Positions 8,421 through 17,237 of a stretch of DNA of 36,285 bases are shown here, piece by piece. The DNA is from Prochlorothrix sp035285005 (GTDB lineage Bacteria > Cyanobacteriota > Cyanobacteriia > Prochlorotrichales > Prochlorotrichaceae): contig JAYKIB010000295.1 in assembly GCA_035285005.1 (NCBI GenBank), positions 1 through 36,285 on the forward strand, written 5' to 3'. Position numbers and translations under genes: made by a program. How positions within the stretch are numbered: the stretch's first letter is position 1; every line of letters begins with the position of its first letter. Under the pieces are notes generated by a model, which was not told where the DNA came from, made no database searches, and saw only the letters and a list, made by a program, of their open reading frames with translations.

Positions 8421-9410
8421 ATGAAGATGCATAGTTCAATGGCACGTTTGCAATCCAACTTAAGGGGTCTTGCCAAGGTCGCTTTGGTTGCGATCACCGC
8501 CCTGACCCTGTGGGTGGGTCTAGACACCCTCGCTCCCCAAAGTGCCGCTGCGTACCCGTTCTACGCTCAATACAACTACGACAGCCCCCGGGAAGCCACG
8601 GGTAAAATCGTGTGCGCCAACTGCCACTTGGCTAAGAAGCCTGTGGAATTAGAGGTGCCCCAGGCCGTGCTGCCGGACACCGTTTTTAAGGCGGTGGTGA
8701 AAGTGCCCTATGACCTGGATGTCCAACAGGTCCAAGCCGATGGCAGTCTGTCGGGCTTGAATGTGGGTGCGGTATTGATGCTGCCCGAAGGCTTTAAGCT
8801 GGCTCCCCCCGATCGGGTGGATGAGGAAATGATGGAGGAAGTGGGCGACTTCTACTATTTGGTCACCCCCTACAGCGATGACGAAGAGAACATCCTCTTG
8901 GCTGGTCCGCTGCCCGGTGAAGAGTATCAGGAGATGGTCTTCCCCATTCTCTCTCCTAACCCCGCCACGGATAAGAGCGTCAATTTTGGTAAGTACTCCA
9001 TCCACCTAGGCGGTAACCGGGGTCGCGGTCAGGTGTACCCCACGGGTGAGCTGAGCAACAATAATGCGTTTGTTGCCTCCAAGGCTGGTGTGATCACGTC
9101 CATTGTGGACAATGGCTTTGGGTACGATGTGACAATCACGACGGATGAGGGCGATGAGGTTCTCGAAACCCTGCTGCCGGGTCCTGAGCTGATTGTGGCT
9201 GAGGGTGACACGGTGGAAGCCGGTCAAGCCCTGACCACGAACCCCAATGTGGGTGGTTTCGGTCAACTGGACGGTGAAATTGTGCTCCAGAGCAGCTCCC
9301 GTGTGTTGGGCTTGGTGGTGTTCTTCTTTGGTGTGGTGCTGACCCAGATTCTGTTGGCTCTGAAGAAGAAGCAGTTCGAGAAAGTCCAACTGGCTGAAAT
9401 GAATTTCTAA
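8421..9410 (+). CDS. petA: Cytochrome f
   Basis: Cytochrome f (329 aa precursor), the c-type cytochrome of the b6f complex that donates electrons to plastocyanin or cytochrome c6 on the lumenal side. A Sec signal peptide ends at QSAAA. The mature protein starts YPFYAQ (Tyr45, whose alpha-amino group is the axial haem ligand in the family). The haem site CANCH is at 65-69. The C-terminal anchor (VLGLVVFFFGVVLTQILLAL) is followed by a basic stromal tail. The start is the ATG at 8421; in-frame ATGs at 8427 and 8439 are also possible. An upstream in-frame ATG at 8295 lies inside petC and is rejected. The spacer from petC contains a short direct repeat (GATGCTCCTGG twice). Confidence 0.97.
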   Translation: MKMHSSMARLQSNLRGLAKVALVAITALTLWVGLDTLAPQSAAAYPFYAQYNYDSPREATGKIVCANCHLAKKPVELEVPQAVLPDTVFKAVVKVPYDLDVQQVQADGSLSGLNVGAVLMLPEGFKLAPPDRVDEEMMEEVGDFYYLVTPYSDDEENILLAGPLPGEEYQEMVFPILSPNPATDKSVNFGKYSIHLGGNRGRGQVYPTGELSNNNAFVASKAGVITSIVDNGFGYDVTITTDEGDEVLETLLPGPELIVAEGDTVEAGQALTTNPNVGGFGQLDGEIVLQSSSRVLGLVVFFFGVVLTQILLALKKKQFEKVQLAEMNF

Positions 9411-9490
9411 CAAACAGGGTCTCGATGAATTGGAGGAGGGCGGTAAAGCCGCTCTCCTGAAGTCTGGATTCCTGAAACATCATTCCAATG

Positions 9491-9523
9491 CAATGGGGGG
9501 GCAGCTTCGCTGCCCCCCCATTG
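9491..9523 (+). terminator. Perfect hairpin downstream of petA
   Basis: A 15-bp perfect stem (CAATGGGGGGGCAGC at 9491-9505, complement at 9509-9523) with a 3-base loop, 80 bp after petA. There is no T-run, so it may be a processing or partial termination signal. Its core GGCAGCTTCGCTGCC is the 97-bp element's core with a compensated base-pair change, so it may be a decayed element. Confidence 0.5.
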
Positions 9524-9545
9524 TTCATGGCAGGTTGAGACTAGG

Positions 9546-9630
9546 AACCTAGCCCCTAGACCATACAACTGGGGTGGGCGTATAGCTTGGAGATCGCCAG
9601 GTTCCTACAGTGCATTGATGGCATGCCCGA
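9546..9630 (+). repeat. Partial copy of the ~130-bp TGATGACA repeat family
   Basis: Matches the right two thirds of the copies at 28441-28567 and 29054-29182. It shares AGCCCCTAG, ACAACTGGGG, a GGTTC block and the end ATTGATGGCATGCCCGA. It lies between petA and the 3' end of pgi (convergent genes). Confidence 0.65.
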
Positions 9631-9640
9631 GTAACCCACC

Positions 9641-11227
9641 CTAGTGGGCCTGCACCTTGAGGGTCGCGGGTTGGGCTGGGTTGCCCAGGAGTTGGATCGA
9701 TCGGCCATTGGCATCCAAATGGCGCAGGATCTTATACAGGGTCTCCACCTGATCCGTGGCCTGAATTTTGGTCGCCAGTTCCGCCAGCGAAAGGGGCTGC
9801 CCCGCTGCCTGGACCGTAGCCACGGCCTTACTTTGCAGATCCAACACCGAGGCCGCCGCCTTCTTACCCGCCTCGACCCCCGGTTGGTGATAGGCATTGA
9901 TATTGACCAAGGAGGCATAGAGACCCACCGCCCGATCGTAGAGGGCAATTAAGGCCCCCACCAATGCCGGCGTCACCGCCGGAATCGTCAAAGTAATGCT
10001 ATCGCGGCCATTTTCATGGAGTGCGGCCCGCGTCCCCTGGAGGAAACCCGACAGGAAATCACCGCAGGTGGCTCCATTCTCGATCTCGATCGATGGGCCT
10101 TCCCGATCCTCCAGCACCTCAATCAACGTGGCAAAGAAGTTCGGCACCCCTTCCCGCAACTGTTGTACATAGGCATGTTGGTCCGTCGATCCCTTGTTGC
10201 CATAGACCGCAATACCCTGGTAAACCGTCTTACCGTCTAGATCCTGCTCTTTCCCAAGGGATTCCATCACTAATTGCTGGAGATAGCGACTAAACAGCAG
10301 CAAACTGTCCTTATAGGGCAGCACTACCATGTCTTTTTCACCCTTCCCATTGCCGGCGTAGTACCAGCTCAAGGCTAGCAGGGCGGCTGGGTTTTGCTTC
10401 AGGCTGGGGATCCGGGTTGCATCGTCCATGATCTTGGCCCCCGTCAGCATCGCCTCAATGTCAATGCCCAGCAAGGCCGCCGAGACTAGGCCCACTGCCG
10501 AGAGCTCCGAGGTGCGGCCTCCTACCCAGTCATGCATGGGAAAGCTGGTAATCCAGCCCTCACGTTTGGACAAATTATCCAGTTTGCTTCCTTCTCCGGT
10601 AATCGCCACGGCCTGACTGGCAAACTTGAGCCCCTGCTCGGCAAAGGCGTGTTGTACCTCCACCATGCCGTTGCGGGTTTCGGGAGTGCCACCGGATTTG
10701 GAGATGACTAACACGAGGGTGGTGTTTAGGCGATCGCCGAGTTTTTGCAGCACCCGATCGATCCCCGCTGGGTCGCTATTGTCAATAAAAGAGATATTGA
10801 GGGGTGCATCCGCAGGCGTTAGGGCTTCGGCCACAAACTGCGGTCCCAGAGCCGACCCACCAATGCCCACGGACAGGATATCGGTGAAGCGAGAGGCGGA
10901 CGGGGGACGAATAGCGCCGCTGTGGACCTTGTGGGTAAAGTCTAGGATTTGCTTGAGGGTGTCATCAATATCGTGTTTTAGGGCTGGGGTGGGGGCTAGA
11001 TCCGAGTTCCGTAGCCAATAGTGGCCCACCATGCGATTTTCGTCGGGATTAGCGATGGCTCCAGCTTCCAGGTCGGCCATGCTTTGGAAGGCTTGATTGA
11101 GCTTGGGGGTGAGGCGATCGACAAAGGCATCATCAAAGCCCATGCGACTGACATCCAAGTACAGACCCAAATCCGGGTGATAGTAGAGCCAGTCCTGATA
11201 CCGTTGCCACAGTGCCGCAGCGTCCAT
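9641..11227 (-). CDS. pgi: Glucose-6-phosphate isomerase
   Basis: Cytosolic enzyme interconverting glucose 6-phosphate and fructose 6-phosphate (528 aa). It links glycolysis, the oxidative pentose phosphate route and sugar synthesis. Sugar-phosphate-binding signatures are GIGGSALGPQ (121-130) and ISKSGGTPET (175-184). Catalytic residues expected for the family are present: Glu322 in MESLGK, His351 in DQHAYVQQL, and Lys455 in GVEAGKKAA. The start ATG at 11225-11227 is preceded by AGGAGG on the coding strand (GGAGGC reads as GCCTCC at about 11231-11236). It is convergent with petA and transcribed alone. Confidence 0.96.
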   Translation of the reverse strand: MDAAALWQRYQDWLYYHPDLGLYLDVSRMGFDDAFVDRLTPKLNQAFQSMADLEAGAIANPDENRMVGHYWLRNSDLAPTPALKHDIDDTLKQILDFTHKVHSGAIRPPSASRFTDILSVGIGGSALGPQFVAEALTPADAPLNISFIDNSDPAGIDRVLQKLGDRLNTTLVLVISKSGGTPETRNGMVEVQHAFAEQGLKFASQAVAITGEGSKLDNLSKREGWITSFPMHDWVGGRTSELSAVGLVSAALLGIDIEAMLTGAKIMDDATRIPSLKQNPAALLALSWYYAGNGKGEKDMVVLPYKDSLLLFSRYLQQLVMESLGKEQDLDGKTVYQGIAVYGNKGSTDQHAYVQQLREGVPNFFATLIEVLEDREGPSIEIENGATCGDFLSGFLQGTRAALHENGRDSITLTIPAVTPALVGALIALYDRAVGLYASLVNINAYHQPGVEAGKKAAASVLDLQSKAVATVQAAGQPLSLAELATKIQATDQVETLYKILRHLDANGRSIQLLGNPAQPATLKVQAH

Positions 11228-11461
11228 ACAGCCTCCTTAAATCAGCTTCAAGAGATGAGCTATCAATGGGCCAATCCCACGTAGAGAACGATGACCTTAG
11301 CTTACTTTGAACCTTATTACGAAAGGGGACGCTTTGGGTGTATCGAATGAACAATCAGGAATGGGCTAGCGTAACGAAGCGGTTGATTGAGGTTGGGAGC
11401 GTCTGGGGAGTCGCGGCTGCGCTGCTCAACCGGAGCCTAATTCTGGCGTTGATCCCTGGAA
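11228..11461. other. Intergenic region upstream of pgi
   Basis: Contains the expected pgi ribosome binding site just upstream of the ATG. No gene, tRNA or recognised repeat was seen up to the first MITE-like element at 11462. Confidence 0.4.
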
Positions 11462-11558
11462 GGTACCTCGATTAATTGGGGTAGGCGGCGCAGCCGCGCA
11501 ACCCAATCTTGATTCTGCCGTGGGTACTGCGGTGAGAATCTGTATTAATCGAGGTGCC
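11462..11558 (+). mobile_element. 97-bp MITE-like element, copy 2
   Basis: 97 bp, with ends GGTACCTCGATTAATT and ATTAATCGAGGTGCC. The hairpin is imperfect here (GGCGGCGCAGCCGCG). Flanks are CTGGAA (11456-11461) and CTGGAG (11559-11564), a 5-of-6 match. Confidence 0.85.
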
Positions 11559-11576
11559 CTGGAGCTGATCCATTAG

Positions 11577-11674
11577 GGCACCTCGATTAATTGGGGTAGG
11601 CGGCGCAGCCGCCTACCCCAAACCCTGATTCTTGCGTGGGTCATTTCCTCAAAGTTTGGATTAATCGAGGTGCC
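11577..11674 (+). mobile_element. 98-bp MITE-like element, copy 3
   Basis: Ends are GGCACCTCGATTAATT and ATTAATCGAGGTGCC, with a perfect central hairpin GGGGTAGGCGGCG-C-AGCCGCCTACCCC. It is followed by CTGGAGTTGATCTATT, nearly the same as the CTGGAGCTGATCCATT that follows copy 2. The pair therefore looks like a tandem duplication of element plus flank rather than two insertions. Confidence 0.85.
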
Positions 11675-11727
11675 CTGGAGTTGATCTATTGGTTAATTGA
11701 TGAGGGTGTATCCCACTTTCGCAGATT

Positions 11728-11905
11728 CACCCTCATCCCCCAGCCCCCTATGCCCTCCGGGCAGGCGAAGCCAACGACTACGCTCAGGGCACCCACCGCC
11801 CGTTCGACTACGCTCAGGACATCGCTTCGCCCAAGCCGGGAGAAGGGGAGTGAGACTTCCTAAAGTCCCTCTCCCGTTCTGGGAGAGGGATTTAGGGTGA
11901 GGGCC
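11728..11905. repeat. Composite CCCTCATCCC / GGGTGAGGG dispersed repeat
   Basis: The block opens CACCCTCATCCCCCAGCCCC and closes GATTTAGGGTGAGGGCC, giving inverted ends. It holds CCCTCTCCC/GGGAGAGGG arms and an internal GACTACGCTCAGG twice (around 11777 and 11805). It looks like one dispersed repeat interrupted by another. No gene was seen. Confidence 0.55.
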
Positions 11906-11966
11906 ATTGCTGTAGGGGGTTTCTAGGGGGTTTTAACGAAAGGGGGGGGCGGGGGGATTTTCTTAG

Positions 11967-12002
11967 GTTTTCAAACATCCTCTTAGGTTTTCAAACATCC
12001 TC
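11967..12002 (-). repeat. Inverted fragment of the 125-bp repeat, end duplicated
   Basis: GGTTTTCAAACATCCTCTTA followed immediately by GGTTTTCAAACATCCTC. This is the reverse complement of the repeat end seen at about 297 and 422 (AGAGGATGTTTGAAAAC), present twice in a row just upstream of mutS. Confidence 0.65.
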
Positions 12003-12069
12003 GTAGAGATCCAATGCTGGTTGCCGGTGACCGCCGGCGATCGATCGCCATATCTTTCTGACGCTACCG

Positions 12070-15018
12070 ATGACAGCCCCCTCAGATCCTGCCAACGCCG
12101 CACCGACCTCCCCCGCACTACCCCAGCGCTTGGTGAAACATGCGGTCAAATATGCCCATCATCAGGCGGTCGATCGGGAGCAACTGACCCCCATGATGCG
12201 GCATTATGTGGAAACCAAAGCTCAGCACCAGGATGCGCTGTTGCTCTATCGCATGGGTGACTTTTTCGAGTGTTTCCTCGAAGATGCGATCACCGTGGCG
12301 CGGGAGTTGGAACTGGTCCTGACTAGCAAAGAAGGGGGCGGAGACGTGGGACGTGTGCCCATGGCGGGTATTCCCCAGAAGGCATTGGATAGCTATTGTG
12401 CCAAATTGGTGGAAAAGGGCTATGCGATCGCGATTTGTGACCAAATCGAGGATGCCGCCCAGGCTAAAGGTGCCCTAGTGCGGCGGGAGATTACCCGCAT
12501 TATTACCCCGGGAACGATCGTGGAAGAGGGAATGCTCCAGGGTCGCCGCAACAACTTTTTGATGGCCGTGGTGCTGGCGGGGACACACTGGGGCCTCGCC
12601 TATGCGGATGTGTCCACGGGAGAGTTTGCCACGACCCATGGCACAGAAATTGAGCAACTCAGCCAGGAAATTCAGCGGATTCACCCCTCAGAAGTCCTAA
12701 TTCCCACCAATGCACCGGACCTGGTGGGTTTGTTGCGACCGGACCAAAAGGCTAAACACTTGCCCCAGGGCTTGCCACCCCGGTTCTGCTACACCTTTCG
12801 GCCCCAAAAGGCGTTTTTGCTGGCGGAGGCCCGTCAAACCTTACTGGAACGGTTTCGGGTGCGATCGCTAGAGGGGATGGGCTGCGATCGACTGCCCCTG
12901 GCGATTCGGGCGGCGGGGGGACTGGTTCACTACCTAGAAGACACCTCCGAAGGGCGGGTGGAACGGTTGCGCTCCGAAGACCCGGACTATATTTTTAATC
13001 CGGCTTCCCTGACCCATTTGCCCCTCCAGCCCCTGCGGACCTACACCATTACCGAGTATTTGATTATTGATGCCCAAACCCGCCGAAATCTTGAAATTAT
13101 TCAGACCGTGCGGGATGGATCATTCCATGGGTCGCTGTTGTGGGCCTTGGATGCCACGGTGACGACGATGGGGGGACGTGCCCTGCGGCGTTGGTTGTTG
13201 CAGCCGTTGCTGGACTTGGGATCGATCGTGGCGCGACAGGATACGGTGCAGGAGTTGCTGGAACGGGGCAATCTGCGGGAACAGTTGCGTAAGATTTTGG
13301 GACAGGTCTATGATTTAGAGCGGCTGACGGGGCGCGCAGGTTCAGGAACGGCTAATGCGCGGGATTTAGTGGCCTTAGCGGACTCGATCGAGAAATTACC
13401 GGAAATCAGCAACCTACTCGCCACTGCCCAAGCGCCTTATCTGGTGGCCCTGCAACACCTGGATCCGAAAATTGAAGCCCTGGGACAGCGCATCCGGCAG
13501 TGTTTGGTGGCGGATCCCCCGATTACGCTGTTGGAGGGGGGACTGATTCAGGATGGTTTTGATGCCGAACTGGATGCCCTGCGGCGGGAAAGTGAGGACG
13601 ATCGGCAGTGGATTGGCAACCTAGAGGCGATCGAGCGAGAAAGGACGGGAATCTCCAACCTTAAAGTGGGATATAACAAAACCTTTGGCTATTACATCGG
13701 GATTTCTCGGAGTAAGAGCGATCAAGTGCCCGAGGACTATATCCGGAAGCAAACCCTGGTGAATGAGGAACGTTACATTACGCCGGAATTGAAGGAACGG
13801 GAAACGCGCCTTTCCAATGCCCAGGGCCAGCTTAATCAGTATGAATATGATATTTTTGCCCAGTTGCGGGCAGAGGTGGGGGCAGAGGCAGAACTAATCC
13901 GAAATTTGGCGCGACGGGTAGCGGCATTGGATGTGTTGGCTGCCTTTGCGGAACTGGCCCAGTTTCGGGGCTACTGTCGCCCGAGTATGGGTGACTATCG
14001 CCAATTACAAATTGTCCAGGGGCGGCATCCAGTGGTGGAACGATCGCTACCTTCGGGCTTCTTTGTGCCGAATTCTGTGGATTTAGGCTTTGATTCCGTA
14101 GTAAATTCCGGCTCAGATAGTCTCAGCTCAGAAACGGCGATTAAGCCCCTGCTTGAACCGGGATCTCCCCCCCCCGATCGTCCGGATCTGATTATCTTAA
14201 CTGGTCCCAATGCCAGCGGTAAAAGCTGTTTTCTGCGGCAGGTGGGGCTGATTCAACTCATGGCCCAGGTGGGAAGCTTTGTCCCGGCAACGACGGCACA
14301 TTTGGGAGTCTGCGATCGAATTTTTACGCGAGTGGGGGCTGTGGATGATCTGGCCACGGGACAGTCTACTTTTATGGTGGAAATGAACGAAACGGCTAAT
14401 ATTCTCAACCATGGGACGGAACGATCCCTGGTATTGCTAGATGAAATTGGTCGGGGAACGGCCACGTTTGATGGCCTGTCGATCGCCTGGTCTGTGGCGG
14501 AGTATTTGGCGACTCAAATCCGTGCCCGTAGTATTTTTGCAACCCACTACCATGAACTTAATGAATTAGCCTCAATCTTGCCTAATGTGGCTAATTTCCA
14601 AGTAACCGTGAAAGAATTGGCCGATGATATCGTTTTTCTACACCAGGTCCAGCCAGGTGGGGCCGATCGATCCTATGGCATTGAGGCGGCCCGGTTGGCG
14701 GGGTTGCCGCCCAGTGTGATCGATCGGGCCAGGCAGGTGATGGCTCAAATTGAGCAGCATAGTAAGATTGCGGTGGGGCTCCGGCGGGGAGGAACAACTG
14801 GGGAAGGCGATCGGGTTTCACCGGCTAAGTCCCAATTCCGTGCTAAATCTAGCGCTCAGTCCAAACCCAGAACTCGACGCACTTCTATCCCCGGGACCAA
14901 TACTCCCGTCTTGGATAGTTCTAGTCCTAACGCTCCTGTTTCTGATTCCTCTGAAACAGAAGCCCCTATCGCTGATACTTCTGTCACTGAGCAGCAGCTT
15001 GATATTTTCGAGTTTTAG
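12070..15018 (+). CDS. mutS: DNA mismatch repair protein MutS
   Basis: MutS1-type mismatch sensor (982 aa), which binds mispaired DNA as a clamp and uses ATP to recruit repair factors. The mismatch-contacting Phe-X-Glu motif is present as GDFFECF near residue 64-70, after a longer than usual N-terminus. The connector and core domains follow. The ATPase has Walker A GPNASGKS (712-719), Walker B LLDEIGRG and the ATHYHEL motif. After the helix-turn-helix region there is a Ser/Pro/Thr-rich tail of roughly 80 residues. It ends in QLDIF (976-980), which fits the consensus for sliding-clamp binding; that is an inference. The start ATG at 12070 lies 67 bp after a repeat end. No mutL is adjacent. Confidence 0.96.
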   Translation: MTAPSDPANAAPTSPALPQRLVKHAVKYAHHQAVDREQLTPMMRHYVETKAQHQDALLLYRMGDFFECFLEDAITVARELELVLTSKEGGGDVGRVPMAGIPQKALDSYCAKLVEKGYAIAICDQIEDAAQAKGALVRREITRIITPGTIVEEGMLQGRRNNFLMAVVLAGTHWGLAYADVSTGEFATTHGTEIEQLSQEIQRIHPSEVLIPTNAPDLVGLLRPDQKAKHLPQGLPPRFCYTFRPQKAFLLAEARQTLLERFRVRSLEGMGCDRLPLAIRAAGGLVHYLEDTSEGRVERLRSEDPDYIFNPASLTHLPLQPLRTYTITEYLIIDAQTRRNLEIIQTVRDGSFHGSLLWALDATVTTMGGRALRRWLLQPLLDLGSIVARQDTVQELLERGNLREQLRKILGQVYDLERLTGRAGSGTANARDLVALADSIEKLPEISNLLATAQAPYLVALQHLDPKIEALGQRIRQCLVADPPITLLEGGLIQDGFDAELDALRRESEDDRQWIGNLEAIERERTGISNLKVGYNKTFGYYIGISRSKSDQVPEDYIRKQTLVNEERYITPELKERETRLSNAQGQLNQYEYDIFAQLRAEVGAEAELIRNLARRVAALDVLAAFAELAQFRGYCRPSMGDYRQLQIVQGRHPVVERSLPSGFFVPNSVDLGFDSVVNSGSDSLSSETAIKPLLEPGSPPPDRPDLIILTGPNASGKSCFLRQVGLIQLMAQVGSFVPATTAHLGVCDRIFTRVGAVDDLATGQSTFMVEMNETANILNHGTERSLVLLDEIGRGTATFDGLSIAWSVAEYLATQIRARSIFATHYHELNELASILPNVANFQVTVKELADDIVFLHQVQPGGADRSYGIEAARLAGLPPSVIDRARQVMAQIEQHSKIAVGLRRGGTTGEGDRVSPAKSQFRAKSSAQSKPRTRRTSIPGTNTPVLDSSSPNAPVSDSSETEAPIADTSVTEQQLDIFEF

Positions 15019-15057
15019 CGGCTTTTATGGCACGATGGAGGCATTGTAAATTTGTTG

Positions 15058-15154
15058 GGTACCTCGATTAATTGTGGGGGGCGGCGAATCCGCCCCCCAC
15101 AATCCTGATTCTTGCGTAGGCCACTGGGTAAAAATTGGAATTTTTCGAGGTACC
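15058..15154 (+). mobile_element. 97-bp MITE-like element, copy 4, with perfect 6-bp duplication
   Basis: 97 bp, with ends GGTACCTCGATTAATT and TTTTTCGAGGTACC. The hairpin is GTGGGGGGCGG-CGAAT-CCGCCCCCCAC. It is flanked by TTGTTG on both sides (15052-15057 and 15155-15160), a perfect 6-bp target duplication. It begins 40 bp after mutS. The right flank runs into a small TTGCCTGATAC direct repeat (15158-15182). Confidence 0.92.
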
Positions 15155-15256
15155 TTGTTGCCTGATACTGTTGCCTGATACCGTTACCTGCCCTCATTAA
15201 AGTGAGGTCCCGCGAGCACTTTGACCACTGCCATAGCTAAACTACCGGTGAAGATC

Positions 15257-15904
15257 ATGGCACACTCCCCGCAATCATCTCTTCCATTGCTCACAGAAGC
15301 CTCAGTGTTGAACACCATTCATCCCGATCGGGTGCGGTGGTCGATCGGGGACTATCACCGCATGATTGGGGCAGGAATCTTACAAAATCGACGAGTTGAG
15401 CTGTTGAACGGGGAAATTTTAGCGATGGTGCCGGAAAGTCCGCTCCATTACAATACGGCCAAGCGAGGCAGTCGCTATTTATTGGAGCAGTTGGGCGATC
15501 GAGCGGAAGTTCGCTTTAATGGCCCGGTCACTCTGGCGCAGTCTGAACCGGAGCCTGATATTGCGATTGTTCATGGGCCAGAGTCTCGCTATAACGATTG
15601 CTATCCGGGAGTCAATGAGATTTATTGGCTTATTGAAGTCTCCCAGAGTAGTTTCCAGCGTGATATGGAAGTGAAGCGGCAACTTTATGCGATGGAAGGT
15701 ATTTCAGAGTACTGGATTCTGAATTTGACCGATCGGCAGCTGATTGTTCTCCAGAATCCCCAGGGTGGTAACTATCAGACGGTGCAAGTGTTGACTAGGG
15801 GATGGGTTTCGCCTTTGGCTTTTCCTGAGGTGAAACTTGCCGTCGATCGGTTGTTGCCTACTGATTCCGTTAACGTGACGATAAAGCAGAAAACTTCACC
15901 CTGA
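15257..15904 (+). CDS. Uma2-family (DUF820) putative PD-(D/E)XK nuclease-fold protein
   Basis: About 215 aa, of the Uma2/DUF820 type, which is greatly expanded in cyanobacteria and has a restriction-endonuclease-like fold. Visible family signatures are VELLNGEILAM (Glu), EPDIAIVHG (Asp), IYWLIEVSQSS (Glu) and the motif GISEYWILNLTDRQL. The acidic residues that would form the nuclease site are kept. Cellular function and target are unknown for nearly all members. The start is the ATG at 15257; a TTG at 15221 in frame would add 12 residues. The 3' end overlaps the 3' end of the convergent P450 gene by 35 bp. Confidence 0.82.
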   Translation: MAHSPQSSLPLLTEASVLNTIHPDRVRWSIGDYHRMIGAGILQNRRVELLNGEILAMVPESPLHYNTAKRGSRYLLEQLGDRAEVRFNGPVTLAQSEPEPDIAIVHGPESRYNDCYPGVNEIYWLIEVSQSSFQRDMEVKRQLYAMEGISEYWILNLTDRQLIVLQNPQGGNYQTVQVLTRGWVSPLAFPEVKLAVDRLLPTDSVNVTIKQKTSP

Positions 15905-17237
15905 GGCCGTCCCTCGGTCGGGGTGAGGGAATAACGACTTGAGATAGGTCCTGGTCTGGTAAAATCTCCCACTGATAGCCCTGGAGTAACAGTGCGCCGA
16001 GAATCTTGATTTCTAAACGCGCAAACTCCTTGCCAATACATTCCCGCATACCCCCCCCAAAGGGGAGATGGGCGAAGGGTTGTTTGGCGTCCTGGCGATC
16101 GGGACTAAAACGATCGGGATCAAATCGATCGGGATCGGGATAGAGACGATCGTCCTTGTGGGTCGCCGTAATTTGATAATTCACGGTCCACCCCGCCGGT
16201 ACGCGATATCCTTGGTACTCGCAGTCTGTGATGGTTTTCCGGAAGCCTCCCCCCACGGGCGCAATCAGACGCAGGGTTTCCTGCATGACCTGATCCAGAT
16301 AGGTCATCTGCTTCAGGACCTCCGGCGTCAGGGGTTGTCCCCGAAAGACTTCCTGCTCGGCCCGGGCCTTGGCCAAGACCTCGGGGTGCTGAGCTAGCAG
16401 CATCACCAGCGAGGTAACCGACGAGGTTAGGGTTTCATGCCCTGCAAAGAGAAGTAAGAGAATCTGGTCCTTGAGTTCTGCCAAAGATAGTGTCTGCCCG
16501 CTTTCATCTTGCGCATGAAGCAACAGATCCAAGGCATCTTGACCCGAGGTTTCTGTCTTGGTGTGCGATGGAGGTGTATTGCCTTGGGCAGCTTGGCGTT
16601 GGTGAATGAACGTTTCTAGGTCCGTCATCAGGAGGTGGCGGGCCTGCATGGCTTGACCAAAGCGAGTCCACGGCAAGTTAATCGGTAGGGTAAAGAGCCC
16701 TTGGCACCAGGTTTCAAAGGCCTCACACAGGGGAGTCTCGGCACTCTGATCGAGGCCGATGAAGAGTTTGCAGGCTACATCAAAGGTGTAGTGGCGGAGT
16801 TCGGGGTACCAGGCGAATTCCTGCTGCTGTTGCCAGCGTTGACAGTAGTGTTGGGTCAGGGCCTCCAGGGTTGGAGCGTAACTTGATAGGGCACGGGGTT
16901 GGAAGGCTTGACCCATCAGCTTGCGACGGTTGAGGTGGGTTTCACCGGTTTGGGTCGCTAGGGATTTGGACCCCAGCAGAATTCGGACACTCTCGGGCCA
17001 AGTGGCCTGGAAAGCGCGATGTTCCTGGGTCAAAATGAAGCGATTGGCTTCGGCCCCGCGCATGAAAATGGTCGGCTGCCCCAGGAGGCGGGTTTTGAAG
17101 ATGTCGCCGTAGCGATCGTGGCGTTTCTGGGCAAAGAGGGGATCGCGGAAAAAATCCAGGGTTTCCCCAACGATCGGCAGGCCAAACTGTCCGGGTGGTA
17201 GGGGAAGTGCGGAACTGGAGGAAGAGGGAGTGGTCAT
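15870..17237 (-). CDS. Cytochrome P450, CYP120-like
   Basis: Soluble P450 (455 aa) closest, by recall, to cyanobacterial CYP120A1, a retinoid hydroxylase related to animal CYP26. Support is the N-terminal pattern LPPGQFGLPIVGETL, then GDIFKTRLLG, then AFQATWPESVRILLG. The I-helix oxygen-activation motif is AGHET (265-269), the K-helix ExxR is ETLR (320-323), and the haem-binding loop is FGGGMRECIG with Cys400 as thiolate ligand. There is no N-terminal membrane anchor, as expected for CYP120. The likely substrate class is retinoids or apocarotenoids, by family inference. No redox partner gene is nearby. It is divergent from menF and convergent with the Uma2 gene, with a 35-bp overlap. Confidence 0.93.
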   Translation of the reverse strand: MTTPSSSSSALPLPPGQFGLPIVGETLDFFRDPLFAQKRHDRYGDIFKTRLLGQPTIFMRGAEANRFILTQEHRAFQATWPESVRILLGSKSLATQTGETHLNRRKLMGQAFQPRALSSYAPTLEALTQHYCQRWQQQQEFAWYPELRHYTFDVACKLFIGLDQSAETPLCEAFETWCQGLFTLPINLPWTRFGQAMQARHLLMTDLETFIHQRQAAQGNTPPSHTKTETSGQDALDLLLHAQDESGQTLSLAELKDQILLLLFAGHETLTSSVTSLVMLLAQHPEVLAKARAEQEVFRGQPLTPEVLKQMTYLDQVMQETLRLIAPVGGGFRKTITDCEYQGYRVPAGWTVNYQITATHKDDRLYPDPDRFDPDRFSPDRQDAKQPFAHLPFGGGMRECIGKEFARLEIKILGALLLQGYQWEILPDQDLSQVVIPSPRPRDGLRVKFSALSSR

